A stretch of 64,000 bases of DNA, from assembly GCA_002007465.1 (NCBI GenBank), contig LNAC01000031.1, forward strand, positions 6,918,069-6,982,068. Direction: 5' to 3'. Shown here one piece after another: positions 1 to 10,423 of this stretch. The notes beneath the pieces were generated by a model. The model was not told where the DNA came from, made no database searches, and worked only from the letters and a program-made list of their open reading frames with translations. Within the stretch, counting starts at the first letter, position 1; each line of letters starts with the position of its first letter. The stretch is from Ailurus styani. Its lineage: Eukaryota > Chordata > Mammalia > Carnivora > Ailuridae. Made by a program: the position numbers and the translations under genes.

Positions 1-329
1 TAATTAAATTCAGTGCTCATATCCCAACTCTCTTTTTACTTGAGCTTTCAACTTTTTCTGGATATATTTTATTTCTTTGGTTTCCATTATAACACCATCT
101 TCTGAATGTCCTGCTATCTTTCTGGCTGGTCCTGCTTAGTCACCTTTGCTGGTGCCTCATCACCTGCCATTGGCAGATTGGACTAACTTGTGGCTCAGAA
201 CTTAGACTTCTCTTTCATTTTTATACTCCTTATGCAGATGTTCTCTTACAGGTTTATGGCTTCCAGATACTGTTGATCACTTCAAGCTTACACCTTTGGC
301 CTGAAACACCCCTTTGAACTCCAAATATC
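1..329. other. Unannotated AT-rich interval
   Basis: I see no gene, recent repeat or regulatory motif here. The style of the sequence is compatible with degraded repeat leading into the L2 relic that follows. Confidence 0.5.
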
Positions 330-785
330 TGTACTTGGATGCTTAATAAACAACTCAAAATTTATATGTCCAAAACTGAGCTTCTGGTCCTTCCTCCATA
401 ATTTTGTGTTTTCCACAGTATTTTCCATTTCACTAACTCCATTCTTCCAAATACTCAGGCCAAACATCTTGGAGTAATCATGGACTCCTTTCTTTTCTCT
501 TATTCCCCCAACTCCAGTGTATCAGCAAATCCTGTTATCTTTCCATTCACAATTGTCTGTCTATATAACTTGTAGCACCTAGTGCAAGTAAAAATGTGGG
601 ATCATTTATTAAAAAATCATTAAGAATTTCAAGACCATGACAGTAGAGCATTAAATCAGAGGTGGAATCCTGCATGACAGTCTAAGATACCCACCTATGA
701 AGCCTTTTCACAATGTAATGATTTTAACTACTCACCTCTTCCACTTATGTGAGATCCAAGCCACCATCATTTTTTCCCGAACTTT
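330..785 (+). repeat. L2 LINE relic, first segment
   Basis: The text resembles the mammalian L2 (CR1-clade) reverse transcriptase 3' region in sense: the stretch around 365-400 (CCAAAACTGAGCTTCTGG), 460-500 (CTTGGAGTAATCATGGACTC) and 748-770 (GATCCAAGCCACCATCAT) follow the usual L2 order. Frame is broken by substitutions and indels. A SINE at 786 splits it from the next L2 segment. Confidence 0.65.
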
Positions 786-976
786 CTAAAGATTTATTTT
801 TGGGGAGAAGGGGAGTGTGTGCGAGTGGAGGGAGAGGCAGAGGGAGATAGAGAATCTCAAGCAGACTTCACACTGAACATGGAGTCCAATGTGGGGCTCA
901 ATCTCATGACCCTGAGATCGTGACCTGAGCCCAAACCAAGAATTGGATACTTAACTGACAGCACCACCTGGGCGCC
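786..976 (-). mobile_element. Can-SINE (tRNA-Lys-derived), older subfamily
   Basis: Read on the minus strand it begins GGGGCGCCCAGGTGG and ends in AAATAAATCTTTA, the head and tail of carnivore SINEs. It lies inside an L2 relic, so it is younger than that. AACTTTCTAAA (left) and AACTATTTAAA (right) may be a worn target-site duplication. Internal divergence is high, so this is an old copy. Confidence 0.88.
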
Positions 977-984
977 CCAAACTA

Positions 985-1445
985 TTTAAATGCAGTCCAC
1001 TCAGGTGTCCCTATTTCTCCTCTTGACCCTTTCAATGTATTCTCAACTGAGCAGTCAGAGAGACCTACTAAACGATAAATCAGATAATTTTACCCCCTTG
1101 CTCAAAGTCCAGTGACTGCCATTTCACTCACAGTAAAACCTCCATTTCTCTTTCTCCAACCTAAGTTAGTGTGTCATTGTGTCACACCTAGATAACTGCA
1201 ATATCCTCCAAGCCTTCTTACGCCTGTCTCTTCTGATTGTGATCTGCCTGCATACCTTAGCAAGACCAGTCTTTATGAAATACTGTTTTTATCACTTCAC
1301 TTCATAATATTCGATCCTTATCTTATACTATCTCAAGTGAAAAACTCCTCTGGCTCTTACAGCCCTCCACAGTCTACCTCAACTCTACAGAATAACCCAT
1401 TTTCCATTTTTTCTCCATTCGAAAAGCTCCATTCACTTTAGTCTG
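985..1445 (+). repeat. L2 LINE relic, second segment
   Basis: Continues the L2 signal after the SINE: CTCAACTGAGCAGTCAGAG near 1042, then TCAGATAATTTTACC and CTTGCTCAAAGTCCAGTGAC. A second match to the LDYCNSLL-coding motif (GATAACTGCAATATCCTCC, ~1190) comes after sequence that normally follows it, so two overlapping L2 pieces or a rearrangement are likely. Confidence 0.6.
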
Positions 1446-1461
1446 GCCAGTTGCAAATGTA

Positions 1462-1792
1462 CAGTTGACACTTGAACAACATGGGTTTGAGCTGCCTGGG
1501 TCACTTATATGCGTGTCTTTTTTGGATAATACAGTACATACTATAAATGTATTTTCTCTTCCTTATGGTTTTCTTAATAACATTTTCTTTTTTCTAGCTG
1601 CCTTTATTGTAAGAAAACGGTATATAATATACATGACATACAAAATGTGTGTTAATCGACTGTTTATGTAATTGAAAAGTCTTCTGGTCAACAGTAGGCT
1701 ATTAGTATTTAAATTCTGAGGGTGTCAAATATTGTGTGCAGACTTTCAACTCTGTCAGTGCCCCTACCCCCATGTCTTTCAAGGGTTAACTG
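1462..1792. mobile_element. Tc1/mariner-type (Tigger-like) non-autonomous DNA transposon
   Basis: A 331-bp element with terminal inverted repeats: CAGTTGACACTTGAACAAC at the left and its near complement ending GGGTTAACTG at the right. It is flanked on both sides by the dinucleotide TA (1460-1461, 1793-1794), the target duplication of Tc1/mariner elements. No transposase frame is present; the short open frame starting near 1465 is incidental. The family name is my recollection of a common mammalian MITE. Confidence 0.75.
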
Positions 1793-2057
1793 TATTCCAC
1801 ATTCACCCATAGTCCTGCTAATACTCTTTTTCTTAGTAGAAAGCACATTTTTTTTTTTTTTGGCTTTATGCCTGTCTTGATCATGCACATCCTCCAAGGT
1901 TTACTTTGTTTCTACTTTCTCCCAAAACTTTCTCTGACTACCCTGGTTCTCACTGATTTACCCTGCATTCTAGTATCTATTGAACTTAGATTTTGGTACT
2001 ACCTACTTCAACATAAAGCTGTGCCCTATGGAATTGATCTCTGAATAAGTACCTTTG

Positions 2058-2258
2058 GGGGGCGCCTGCATAGCTCAGTCAGTTTGAGTGTCTGACTCTT
2101 GGTTTCAGTTCAGGTCATGCTGTCAGGGTCATGAGATGGAGCCTTGCACATTGGGCTCTGCACTCAGCAGGGAGTTTGCTTGAGATTTTCTCCCTCTGCC
2201 CCTCCCCTGGCTCGTGCTCTCCTTCTCAAATAAAGAAACAAGTGTTTAAAAGAAAATT
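2058..2258 (+). mobile_element. Can-SINE, sense copy
   Basis: Starts GGGGGGCGCCTGCATAGCT and ends with an A-rich tail (AATAAAGAAACAAG...). The near-identical flanks AGTACCTTTG (2048-2057) and AGTACCCTTTG (2259-2269) are its target-site duplication. The body is clearly diverged, for example TTTGAGTGTCTGACTCTTGG in place of the usual TTAAGCGTCTGCC, pointing to an older insertion. Confidence 0.9.
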
Positions 2259-2315
2259 AGTACCCTTTGCACTGCACTGCTGAGCCCAGGGAAAGTACTC
2301 AACACACTTTCATTT

Positions 2316-2517
2316 TCTTTTCTTTTTTTTTTTAATATTTTATTTATTTATTTGACAGAGAGAGATCACAAGTAGGCTGAGAGGTAGGCAGAGAGAGAGG
2401 GAGAAGCAGGCTCCCTGCTGAGCAGAGAGCCCGATGCGGGCCTCGATCCCAGGACCCTGAGATCATGACCTGAGTTGAAGGCAGAGGCTTTAACCCACTG
2501 AGCCACCCAGGCACCCC
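2316..2517 (-). mobile_element. Can-SINE, mustelid-type subfamily
   Basis: Minus-strand SINE with the GATCACAAGTAGGC block and the head GCCTGGGTGGCTCAGTGGG (complement). Perfect 13-bp target-site duplication CACACTTTCATTT at 2303-2315 and 2518-2530. Low divergence suggests a lineage-recent insertion. It lies 57 bp from a sense SINE, giving an inverted pair. Confidence 0.93.
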
Positions 2518-2680
2518 CACACTTTCATTTATTAGCTTGTTGTAGGCATGATATTAGGCCGTCTAATAGTTCCTGATTTACTAAATATATTATATGTGTT
2601 AACAACAAACTAAATATAAATCAAACCAAAGCAGACCTTTTTGGAGTGTAGCAGAGATGGCATGAAGAATACACAAAACA

Positions 2681-2895
2681 ATGAGAGTTATCATTTATCA
2701 AGCATTTGGCAAGCACAGGTTAGTTCATTAGTCTTTACCATAAACCTCTGAGTTAGGCATCATTGTTTTCCCCTTTTAGCTATGGGGAACTTGAAGTTCA
2801 AAGGGGTTAAGGAACTTCATCAAGAACACAAAGCTAGGAAGTGGGTAGAACAGATTTGAACTGTAAGTAGTCTGTTTGCAGAGCACATCCACTGG
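2681..2895 (+). repeat. MIR SINE relic
   Basis: Shows the ordered MIR landmarks: ATCATTTATCAAGCATTTGG, then a TTAGCTATGGGGAACTTGAAG block corresponding to the 'gatgaggaaactgag' core, GGTTAAGGAACTTCATCAAG, and AGCTAGGAAGTGGGTAGAAC. Mammal-wide age; no function implied. Confidence 0.75.
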
Positions 2896-4280
2896 GCTGA
2901 ATTGCTTCTCCTAGTCTTCATTTGTTTACCATAAAATCGTAGGGCCCTTGACCATTATCATAATTTCAGTACAAAGTTTCTATATGTTTTGCTAAGCTAC
3001 AAATCATGTCCTTTCCTTTTTGCTATATTGAAGAACAAAGGAGGCTTTGTACTTTGTTTCAGACCGATAACCAGAGAAAAGTAGCCAAATATTCACCCAT
3101 TTTCTCAGTGATGGGCACTTCATAAATCGCTCTTGCCAACCCAGGGCCAACATGGTTTGTGCATAGGGCCATCTTTCAGTCATTCTACACTGGGACAAGA
3201 ATTCCAAGTATTTGCCAGTCTTACAAATTAGTTTCCAGAAAGACTTATTTTCAGTAGTTGAGTTTAAAAACATTCTAAATTACATTTACTACAGTTTGTT
3301 TAAAGCTTTTTTTCTGGCCTATCTTTCTGAGTTGCAGCTTAATTTTTCACTGTCTCATTTTAATTTCTCTCTTTCTTTCTAGATTTCATCCTCTCATTCA
3401 TTATTCTTTGTCTCCTTTCTGTTTCTGGCTTTTCTTCTTGCAGCTGGGCTTTTGTTAGAAGGGGTGGACACAGCTGCCCAACCGTTTTCACATTCTTCAT
3501 GGGATGATTTTCTTGAGGTAAAACATCATTTAAGTATTACTCTACAATTAAATATTTCTGTCGTCCTCAAATTCTGAGTCTGACAGTGTGCCAATAAGAC
3601 CCTTTGCAGTTGTTTGTATTGGTTTGGATCCTTCCCTGTTTGCATTATTTCATTTGTTCTGTGCTGGTTTGCCTTTTATGCAGTATTTTGTTATAGTCCT
3701 CATTTTCTCTTTCTATTTTATCTCAAGCACCAATTTGGTTTCCCTGTTGTCTTTCTTTTTTACAGGCAGAGATATTCATTGACTACTTTCCACTACAATT
3801 TCTGACTGCTTTTTAAACTAAATATTTCATCGGTTTGATGGGCCAAGTTTTCACCTGGTTTGGGAGCAATCCTGGAGACAGCCACCTTTCTCCACCTTTG
3901 AAGATTGTAAGTTGTCCATCATTCTCTTGGTTTGAAGCAGGAATGGTTTGTATTGGTAGCACTACTTAAGGGTACAGTGTTATACCACAGGAAAGGAATT
4001 TGTGCTGGAAACTTTAGACTATTGCTTTGAGTCTTATTTCACCTTTCAACAGTTACCCCAGACTTTTTCAGAGTAGCACATTAGCAGACTTTTTAATGGA
4101 ACATTAGATATTTAGACATCCAATTCTTAGTAATGCACAGAATAGTGCTTATTCATTATGCCTAGTTTATCTCCAGATAAATAGGGAGGTATCAGGGTAC
4201 TTGATTCAAAGGCTGCCATTTAACATTTACAGAAGGGAAATGGAGTAGCTGGATCCAGGGATTATACCAATGTATTTAAC
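2896..4280. other. Single-copy interval, nothing recognised
   Basis: Contains a pyrimidine-rich patch near 3355-3440 and short open frames only. An 89-codon minus-strand frame (3004-3273) has no motif I recognise and no supporting splice or promoter context. Confidence 0.5.
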
Positions 4281-4292
4281 AATCACGATCAC

Positions 4293-4487
4293 TTGCCTGG
4301 GTGGCTCAGTGGGTTAAGTGTCTGCCTTTGACTCAGGTCATGATTTCAGGGTCCTGGGATTGAGTCCTGCATTGGGCTCCCTGCTCAACAGGGAGCCTGC
4401 TTCTCCCTCTGCCTGCTGCTCCCCCTGCTCGTTTTTTTTCTCTCTCTCTGTCAAATAAATAAATAAAATCTTTAAAAAAACAAAAAC
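4293..4487 (+). mobile_element. Can-SINE, sense copy
   Basis: Head GCCTGGGTGGCTCAGTGGG, CT-rich middle, then CAAATAAATAAATAAAATC tail. Flanked by AATCACGATCAC (4281-4292) and AAGCACGATCAC (4488-4499), an 11/12 target-site duplication. Confidence 0.92.
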
Positions 4488-4858
4488 AAGCACGATCACC
4501 AATGAACAAATGGAAGCCAGTTTCAGAGTTGGGTCTTAGAGATTCCTATCATGCTACTAATTAACACTTTCATTGCTGAATTATTGGGAGGCTAGAGTCC
4601 CAGTAGAGGACACCAATGTGTGCACATGGGGGACTTGTGTTAGTATGGAATTAGTCTAATACTTTAATAAGTAGATACGTGTTACTCTGTTGTGAATCTG
4701 CTCACAGTTGATTTATTAAAAATAAATCAGGTGTTCAGGTATTGTCATCCCTTTCCAATTTAAACAGTATGATTCACAAGGAGGAGTATTGGAATGGCAT
4801 ACGATTTTCCACGGTGGTTCCTAGTGAAATGTGTCCACATCAAGTTTAGATCTCTTTA

Positions 4859-4887
4859 TTTTTTTTTAAGATTTTATTTATTTATCT

Positions 4888-4927
<40 letters not shown>

Positions 4928-5083
4928 AGAGAGAGTGCACAAGCAGGGGAAGCAGCCAAGGGAGAGGGAGAAGCAGATTCCCCACTGAGCAGGGAGCCTG
5001 ATGCAGGGTTCAATCCCAGGATCCTGGGATCATGACCTGAACAGAAGGCAGTTGCTTAACCAACTGAGCCATGAAGGTGCCCC
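4859..5083 (-). mobile_element. Can-SINE with expanded (AG)n
   Basis: Antisense SINE whose internal CT-rich tract (AG on this strand, ~4891-4936) has expanded into a microsatellite. Flanks AAGTTTAGATCTCTTTA (4842-4858) and AAGCTTAGATCTTTTTA (5084-5100) form a 17-bp target-site duplication with two mismatches. Confidence 0.92.
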
Positions 5084-5155
5084 AAGCTTAGATCTTTTTA
5101 AATTGAGGTTCTCAGCTCTATGGAGATCAAAGCCTACCTTTGTCTGCAGGAGGGC

Positions 5156-5184
5156 TTTTTTGTTTTTGTTTTTGTTTTTGTTTT
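5156..5184. repeat. (GTTTTT)n simple repeat
   Basis: Repeated GTTTTT units over about 29 bp; slippage-prone low-complexity DNA. Confidence 0.85.
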
Positions 5185-5281
5185 GAAGGCAGTGAACTTG
5201 GTATTGGGTTTTGTTTGTACCAGTTATTAATTGTAATTTTGAGGAAGTCTCTTAATAACTTTGATTTTCATGCCCCCTCTT

Positions 5282-5321
5282 TTTTTTTTTAATTTTATTT
5301 TTATTATTTGCCCAAGGGGTA
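5282..5321 (-). mobile_element. Extremely 5'-truncated L1-type insertion (~40 bp)
   Basis: Between two perfect copies of TCATGCCCCCTCTT (5268-5281 and 5322-5335) sits a 40-bp insert. On the minus strand it reads as a short body followed by ATAAAAATAAAATT and a run of A, like the last bases of an L1. A 14-bp target duplication plus A-tail is the signature of L1-mediated insertion. Confidence 0.7.
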
Positions 5322-5421
5322 TCATGCCCCCTCTTATTAGTAAAAAGAAGGGTGTTGAATCGATGAGCTCTGAGTTCCCTTTAAGATTTAATATTCTCTA
5401 CTCCTATGTAAATACCAGTAA

Positions 5422-5634
5422 GTGAGACACCTGGGTGGCTCAGCCTTTTTAGTGTCTGGCTCTTGGTTTCAGCTCAGGTTATGATCTCAGGGTCATTAGA
5501 TTGAGCCCTGCCATTGGGCTCTATGCTCAGCATGGGATCTGCATGAGACTCTTGGCCTCTCCACTCGCCCCTCCCCCTGCTTATGCACTCTGTCTCTCTC
5601 TAAAATAAATAAGTAAATAATCTTTTAAATAAAT
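5422..5634 (+). mobile_element. Can-SINE, sense copy
   Basis: Head ACACCTGGGTGGCTCAGCC, A-rich AATAAATAAGTAAATAATC tail. Flanks AAATACCAGTAA (5410-5421) and AAATACCAATAA (5635-5646) are an 11/12 target-site duplication. Moderately diverged. Confidence 0.9.
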
Positions 5635-5646
5635 AAATACCAATAA

Positions 5647-6864
5647 AAAAACCTTATTTTGCCTGGCACTTAATAGAAGATTGAGTAAAAGTCAACTCAT
5701 CTTTGAGGATGCATAGGAAAAGAAACAGCATGACCAACTTTTGGGCATATAAACCATCCTTGATAAATCTATACTCATATTTTTCCACACGTCCACCCAT
5801 ATTTAAACACTATGACTAAAATCTTTTTTTCTCCTTTAATTTGAGTACAAATCATACCATGATGGTATAAAATAGTTTTTCTCTATATATTTAGCCTTTA
5901 TCATTATAGCCTTTCTGCAAGGAGGGTACAGTTCCTGTCCATTCTTTTCTCTGGTTATATGGAAGACATAATTTTCAATGTTTATTACAAATGAAAACAG
6001 TTGAACTTTGTGCAAGTTCATTGTTTAGATTGCATTTGTCATTTTCAGAATCGTGCAGAAGAGCTATTTTTCACATTAATGACACCTGTGCAGTAAGTCA
6101 GAACTATTAATATGTGATATAAACAGTCCATACCTCGATGAAAAGGAGGAAGAAGAAAAGATAATTTCTTCTTAAACTTTAAAAACTGCTCTGAAATTAA
6201 TCTGGATCACACACGAGAATTCTGTTAGCCTTTGGCATTTCCAGAGGTCTCTGAAGCACAACAGTGAAATTGTTTAGGTTGTGTGGTTCTACCCTCACAC
6301 TGATAACCTGGTTTACTGACAGCAGCTTGAGTCCCTAATGATCACATTTTGATAATGCTCTTACTTAGACACCAAATCATGATCTTTCACACAAAACTAA
6401 ATATATTCCCCTTAAGGTTAAGACTAATATTCTGCCTGTCCTAATCATAGTATCAGTTATCATGCTTTTGGTCTTCTGTGACAAACATGCCATTTATGAG
6501 GAAACTGCCCTAAAAAAATAAGAGCCTTGTTTATGGTTGAGGTTCAATATATTTTTATTGATTTTAGGTATAATCTTTGTTGGTTTTAATTTGCCTGGTT
6601 CTAATTTAACGATGCAACTAATTAAAGGATGAAGCTCGGAACCAGAAGCAGAAAACGGAAAGAGGGACTATAATAGGGAATATCCAACCTGATGTTTCGG
6701 CAAAAGTGTATTTGTTTTTCCATTTACTTATCTATCCACCATTTAAGAAATATTTATTTGGGATCTAACATTTTCTAGACTGTGTATTAATTTTGGTGAT
6801 ATAAAAATTAAGGAAAACAGAGTTTGATCCAAAGGAATTCATCTTTTGGGGGCACATCAAAGAT
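5647..6864. other. Single-copy interval, nothing recognised
   Basis: AT-rich DNA without a recognisable repeat, exon or RNA gene. Only short random open frames occur. Confidence 0.5.
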
Positions 6865-6975
6865 GTAAATTATTATATAATAATAATTTATTCATTATAT
6901 AGTTACATAGATAATAATTATATATAATATATATAATATATAATTATATATAATAAATTATTATTATAATATGCT
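6865..6975. repeat. AT-rich low-complexity tract
   Basis: TATAATAATAATTTATT-type runs over about 110 bp, rich in self-complementary TA segments. Confidence 0.8.
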
Positions 6976-7014
6976 CAGATTTGTGAAGCTACAGGATCAT
7001 ATTACAAAGCACAG

Positions 7015-7190
7015 TGATAATGACAGTAATAAAAAATTATATAGGTCCTATCTATGCTGGGCAATCATCTAAGCATTTTATATTTTATCTTTTATGATAA
7101 CAAGTATGAGGTGGATACTACAATTATCATTCCCATGTTACAGATTAGAAACTGAAGTACAGAAGGTGACTTGTCCAGTGCCACTCAGTG
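7015..7190 (+). repeat. MIR SINE relic
   Basis: MIR landmarks in sense: CTATGCTGGGCAATCATCTAAG, then GAGGTGGATACTACAATTATC, CATGTTACAGATTAGAAACTGAAG and GGTGACTTGTCCAGTGCCACTCAG. Confidence 0.8.
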
Positions 7191-7611
7191 ATTCTGGGTC
7201 CATTGAGAGGAATCATTTCTCATACAGCGATGATCGAATTTTCTCAAAGAAATAGATTAGCTCTTAAGAACAGTCATAAAGGACCCAGCGCATGGCAACT
7301 ACTGAGTCAAGTAGGTTCTTCCAAAATCACATCTTGTGTAAGGATGTCTCTGTCCACAATATCTAGAATGTTTTATTCTGACTCTATGTTTCTTGTACTC
7401 TGAATAAGGCTGCAATGGGGACTAGTCTTAGCATCACATTTCTGTTTACAGATACATGTATGTCACCATTAGTGCTTGATTTTAAAAGTCTGTTTTTTGA
7501 AGAGAGTTTACTTACCAGCTGACAAACTCCCCCACTTTCCTATCTTAATCAATACCGTATTGGTCAAGTATCCGATAAGATATCTGTCTATTTCTCTCCC
7601 CCCCGCCCCGC

Positions 7612-8033
7612 TCTGTCTCTCCAGGGACAGAGACAGAGAGATTTATTTATTAGGAGAAATTGGCTACATGACTATGGAGACTGAGAAGTCTCACAGTCTG
7701 CCACCTGCAAGCTGCAAGCCAATAGTATAGTTCCAGTCCAAGCATGAAGGTCTAGTCCAAGGACAGGAGAAGACTGATGTTCCAGCTCAACAGCCAGGCA
7801 CAAAGAATGAATTCTCCCTTCCTCTGCCTTTTTGTTCTCTTCTGGCTTTCAGTAGATTGGCTGATACCCACCCACACTGGGGAAGAACACAAGCTGCTTT
7901 ACTCAGACTGTTGATTCAAATGCTAGTCTTTCTGGGCAATGCCCTCACAAACACACCCAGAAATAATGCTTAATCAAATATCTGGGTACCTTGTGACCCA
8001 GTCAAATTGACACATGAAATTAACCATCCCAAG
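7612..8033 (+). mobile_element. ERVL-type LTR, MLT2-like solo LTR
   Basis: The order AGAGATTTATTTATTAGGAG, GACTATGGAGACTGAGAAGTC, CCAGCTCAACAGCCAGG, CAAATATCTGGGTACC and CAATTGACACATGAAATTAACC-like end follows MLT2 LTRs of the ERVL class. The left end is worn and merges with a C-rich tract (7590-7610). No retroviral reading frame is attached, so this is a degenerate solo LTR. Confidence 0.75.
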
Positions 8034-8369
8034 TACCAACGCATGAAGCATCTCATTAGCACCAAGTATCAGGGGCCCAAAGACGGGAAGGACCTTTGCT
8101 GCTGGCTCTTGTCCAGGTATTTTAGCTGTCAGCCCACAGACATTGTCCTGGATGCCTCCCATTGCCTTGTGTTAGTTTGCTGATGCTGAGGAGTGCTAAA
8201 AACTTATCATTCCAGTCAGTCAGGAGACAAATCATTAAGGAAAATAGTAATTAACTGGTTTATGTGGAAGAAAAGCTTGTTTTATAAGGTTTAGAATATT
8301 ACATGATGTATTTTCCACCTAAAATAGATTATACCCGATTTTGATGAGAAGGCAGAGAAATGAATTCAC
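8034..8369. other. Interval between LTR and L1, nothing firm
   Basis: Could include a scrap of retroviral internal sequence after the LTR, but I cannot recognise a gene domain. No exon or RNA gene seen. Confidence 0.4.
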
Positions 8370-8900
8370 TTATTGTAGTTGTAGGATTGTAAACTGGCAC
8401 AACCTTTTGTGAAGGATATATGCATATATTTTGACATGAAAAGTTATAATAGATGTACACAAAGATAAGGGAATAGTTGTTAATTAGAGATACTTTATGG
8501 TAAAGAAAAAATTGGAAAAATGTATCTGGTAGTAGGGATTTAGCCAGGTAAATTGTTATATACAAACAATGGGATACTATTTAAATATCATATTGTGGGA
8601 GATTATTAAAATAGGGAAAAGTTGATACTATATTTAGTATCGTCTGAAAAAAACAGACTAATAATGTTAGTATATTATTAGTATGTATCTAACAATATAT
8701 TTGGTATATAATTTTTATAAATAAAGGTAAGTATATATGTAATGCAGAAATATATGTATATAAAATCTGTACGTAGTATAAATACATGTACGTGTATATA
8801 TAGACACATTCTAGAAGATTACAAACTAATATTTACTAGTGATAGAATTTTAAGAATTAAGAATTTCTTTTTCCTGCTTGAGCACTCATTGGCATGAATT
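8370..8900 (+). mobile_element. Old L1 (L1M-type) 3' relic
   Basis: Phrases such as GGATTGTAAACTGGCACAACC, TGTACACAAAGATAAGGGAAT and CAAACAATGGGATACTATTT parallel the end of L1 ORF2 (tryptophan-poor C-terminal part). Heavily diverged and AT-rich from 8600 to 8810. Confidence 0.65.
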
Positions 8901-8910
8901 GTATAATTAG

Positions 8911-9410
8911 AAAAAAACAGATGAATGGATAAATTAGATGTGGTATACACACACACACACACACTCACACACTCACAATGGAATACTACTCAGCTATCAA
9001 AAAGAATGAAATCTTGCCATTTGAAAGGAGATGGATGGAACTAGATGGTATTATGCTCAGCAAAATACATCAGTCAGAGAAAGACAAATACCATATGATT
9101 TCACTCATATGCGGGTCTTAAAAAAAACAGAGAAACATAGGGGAAGGAAAGGAAAAATAAAGTAAGATGAAAACAGAGAGGGAGGCAAACCATAAGAGAC
9201 TCTTAACTCTAGGAAACAAATTGAGGATTTTTGGAGGTGTGGTAGGTGGGGAGATGGGGCAATTAGGTGATCAGCATTAAGGAAAGCACTTGATGTAATG
9301 GGCACAGGGTGTTATATGCAACTCATGAATCACTACATTTTCCCCCTGAGACTAATAATACAGTGTATATTAACTACATTGAATTTAGATACAAAATTAA
9401 AAAAAAACCC
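8911..9410 (+). mobile_element. Carnivore L1 3' end (end of ORF2, 3' UTR, A-tail)
   Basis: Contains AATGGAATACTACTCAGCTA, GAAATCTTGCCATTTG, GATGGATGGAACTAGATGG, TCAGAGAAAGACAAATACC and ATGATTTCACTCATATG in L1 order, then the 3' UTR and an A-rich end at ~9395-9410. A CA-repeat (8947-8982) replaces the usual TA run. It abuts an older L1 3' end. Confidence 0.88.
8947..8982. repeat. (CA)n microsatellite inside L1
   Basis: About 36 bp of CA with two CTCACA interruptions. Confidence 0.9.
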
Positions 9411-9592
9411 ATATTAGTACTAGCTAATGAGAAAGAAATCCAGATAAAACCAAATCAAATAAAATTTATCACTTTTTCTTCCTTAAATTACTTATTAGTT
9501 TTTGGAAACCTGGTCCTTCTCATCCAGATTTGAGCTACTCTTTACCCACACCATTTACGGGTTCTTTGGCTAATGCCTGGCCTAAAGTCTTT

Positions 9593-9792
9593 TTTTTTTT
9601 TTTAAAAGATTTTATTGCTTTATTTGACATAGAGATAGAGAGATCACAAGTAGGCAGAGAGGCAGAGAGAGAGGAGGAAGCAGGCTCCCCGCCGAGCAGA
9701 GAGCCCGATATGGGCCTCGATCCCAGGACCCCGAGATCACGACCCGAGCCGAAAGCAGAGGCTTTAACCCACTGAGCCACCCAGGCGCCCCC
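9593..9792 (-). mobile_element. Can-SINE, mustelid-type, young
   Basis: GATCACAAGTAGGCAGAGAG block present; long T-tail on the plus strand. Perfect 14-bp target-site duplication GGCCTAAAGTCTTT at 9579-9592 and 9793-9806. CpGs in the body are largely intact (CCCGCCGAGC, ATCACGACCCGAGCCG), consistent with a recent insertion. Open frames overlapping it on both strands are artefacts of the SINE. Confidence 0.95.
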
Positions 9793-9806
9793 GGCCTAAA
9801 GTCTTT

Positions 9807-10423
9807 AATAAAGATTAGCATAGGTTGTTTTTACTTGAGTTAACTAATCTACATTATTATCATCATTTTCATATATGAGAAAAGGGCTCATAATTAATAA
9901 AAGGCAGTGCTTTGCATTGACATTAATTTCAATTCAGTATATTCTAGATCAGAAGTTATTAATACGGCAATACTCAGGCTGAGGCTGGGCCACAGGTATG
10001 GGGCTTATCTCCCATAAAGTATCCTCTAACATTTAAAAAGCATGAAATTTTTCACATAAAAATCCAGATATGGGGATTCTTTTGAAAAACAGATAGCTGT
10101 CACAATGCAGTTTGAGTTCCTACCTGACAGTGACTAGCTGGAGATGAACAGCCCTGGGCCTTTGTAAATGGGCACACCTGCTCCAGTTGGCCATGGTTCC
10201 CACCACTCCTTACTTCTTCTCATACCTGGCTCAAATCCCTTGCCTAAATTTATAGGAATTTTAGTGTGCTATCCCATTTTGAATCATCCATATTTTCATC
10301 ATTTTGAAGGATAGGATGATAAAATTGAAAAATGAGTATTCTGTCTACTATCTTAAGTAACATCATCTAGATGGCAACTGACCTCCTAATTTCAGGGTAT
10401 GTTTTTTTTTTATTTTCCCAGAA
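9807..10423. other. Single-copy interval, nothing recognised
   Basis: No repeat or coding signal identified. Ends at a T-rich stretch (10402-10416) preceding the purine tract. Confidence 0.5.

Noticed and set aside
3004..3273. 89-codon minus-strand frame with many Trp
   Set aside because: No family resemblance, and nothing around it suggests an exon or retrocopy.
4293..4370. tRNA-like heads in SINEs considered as tRNA genes
   Set aside because: They lack a full cloverleaf and are always followed by SINE bodies with A-rich tails and target duplications.
9530..9821. Open frames on both strands
   Set aside because: They are translations of a young Can-SINE; the same peptide type recurs at 5001, 15924, 28841 and 31971.
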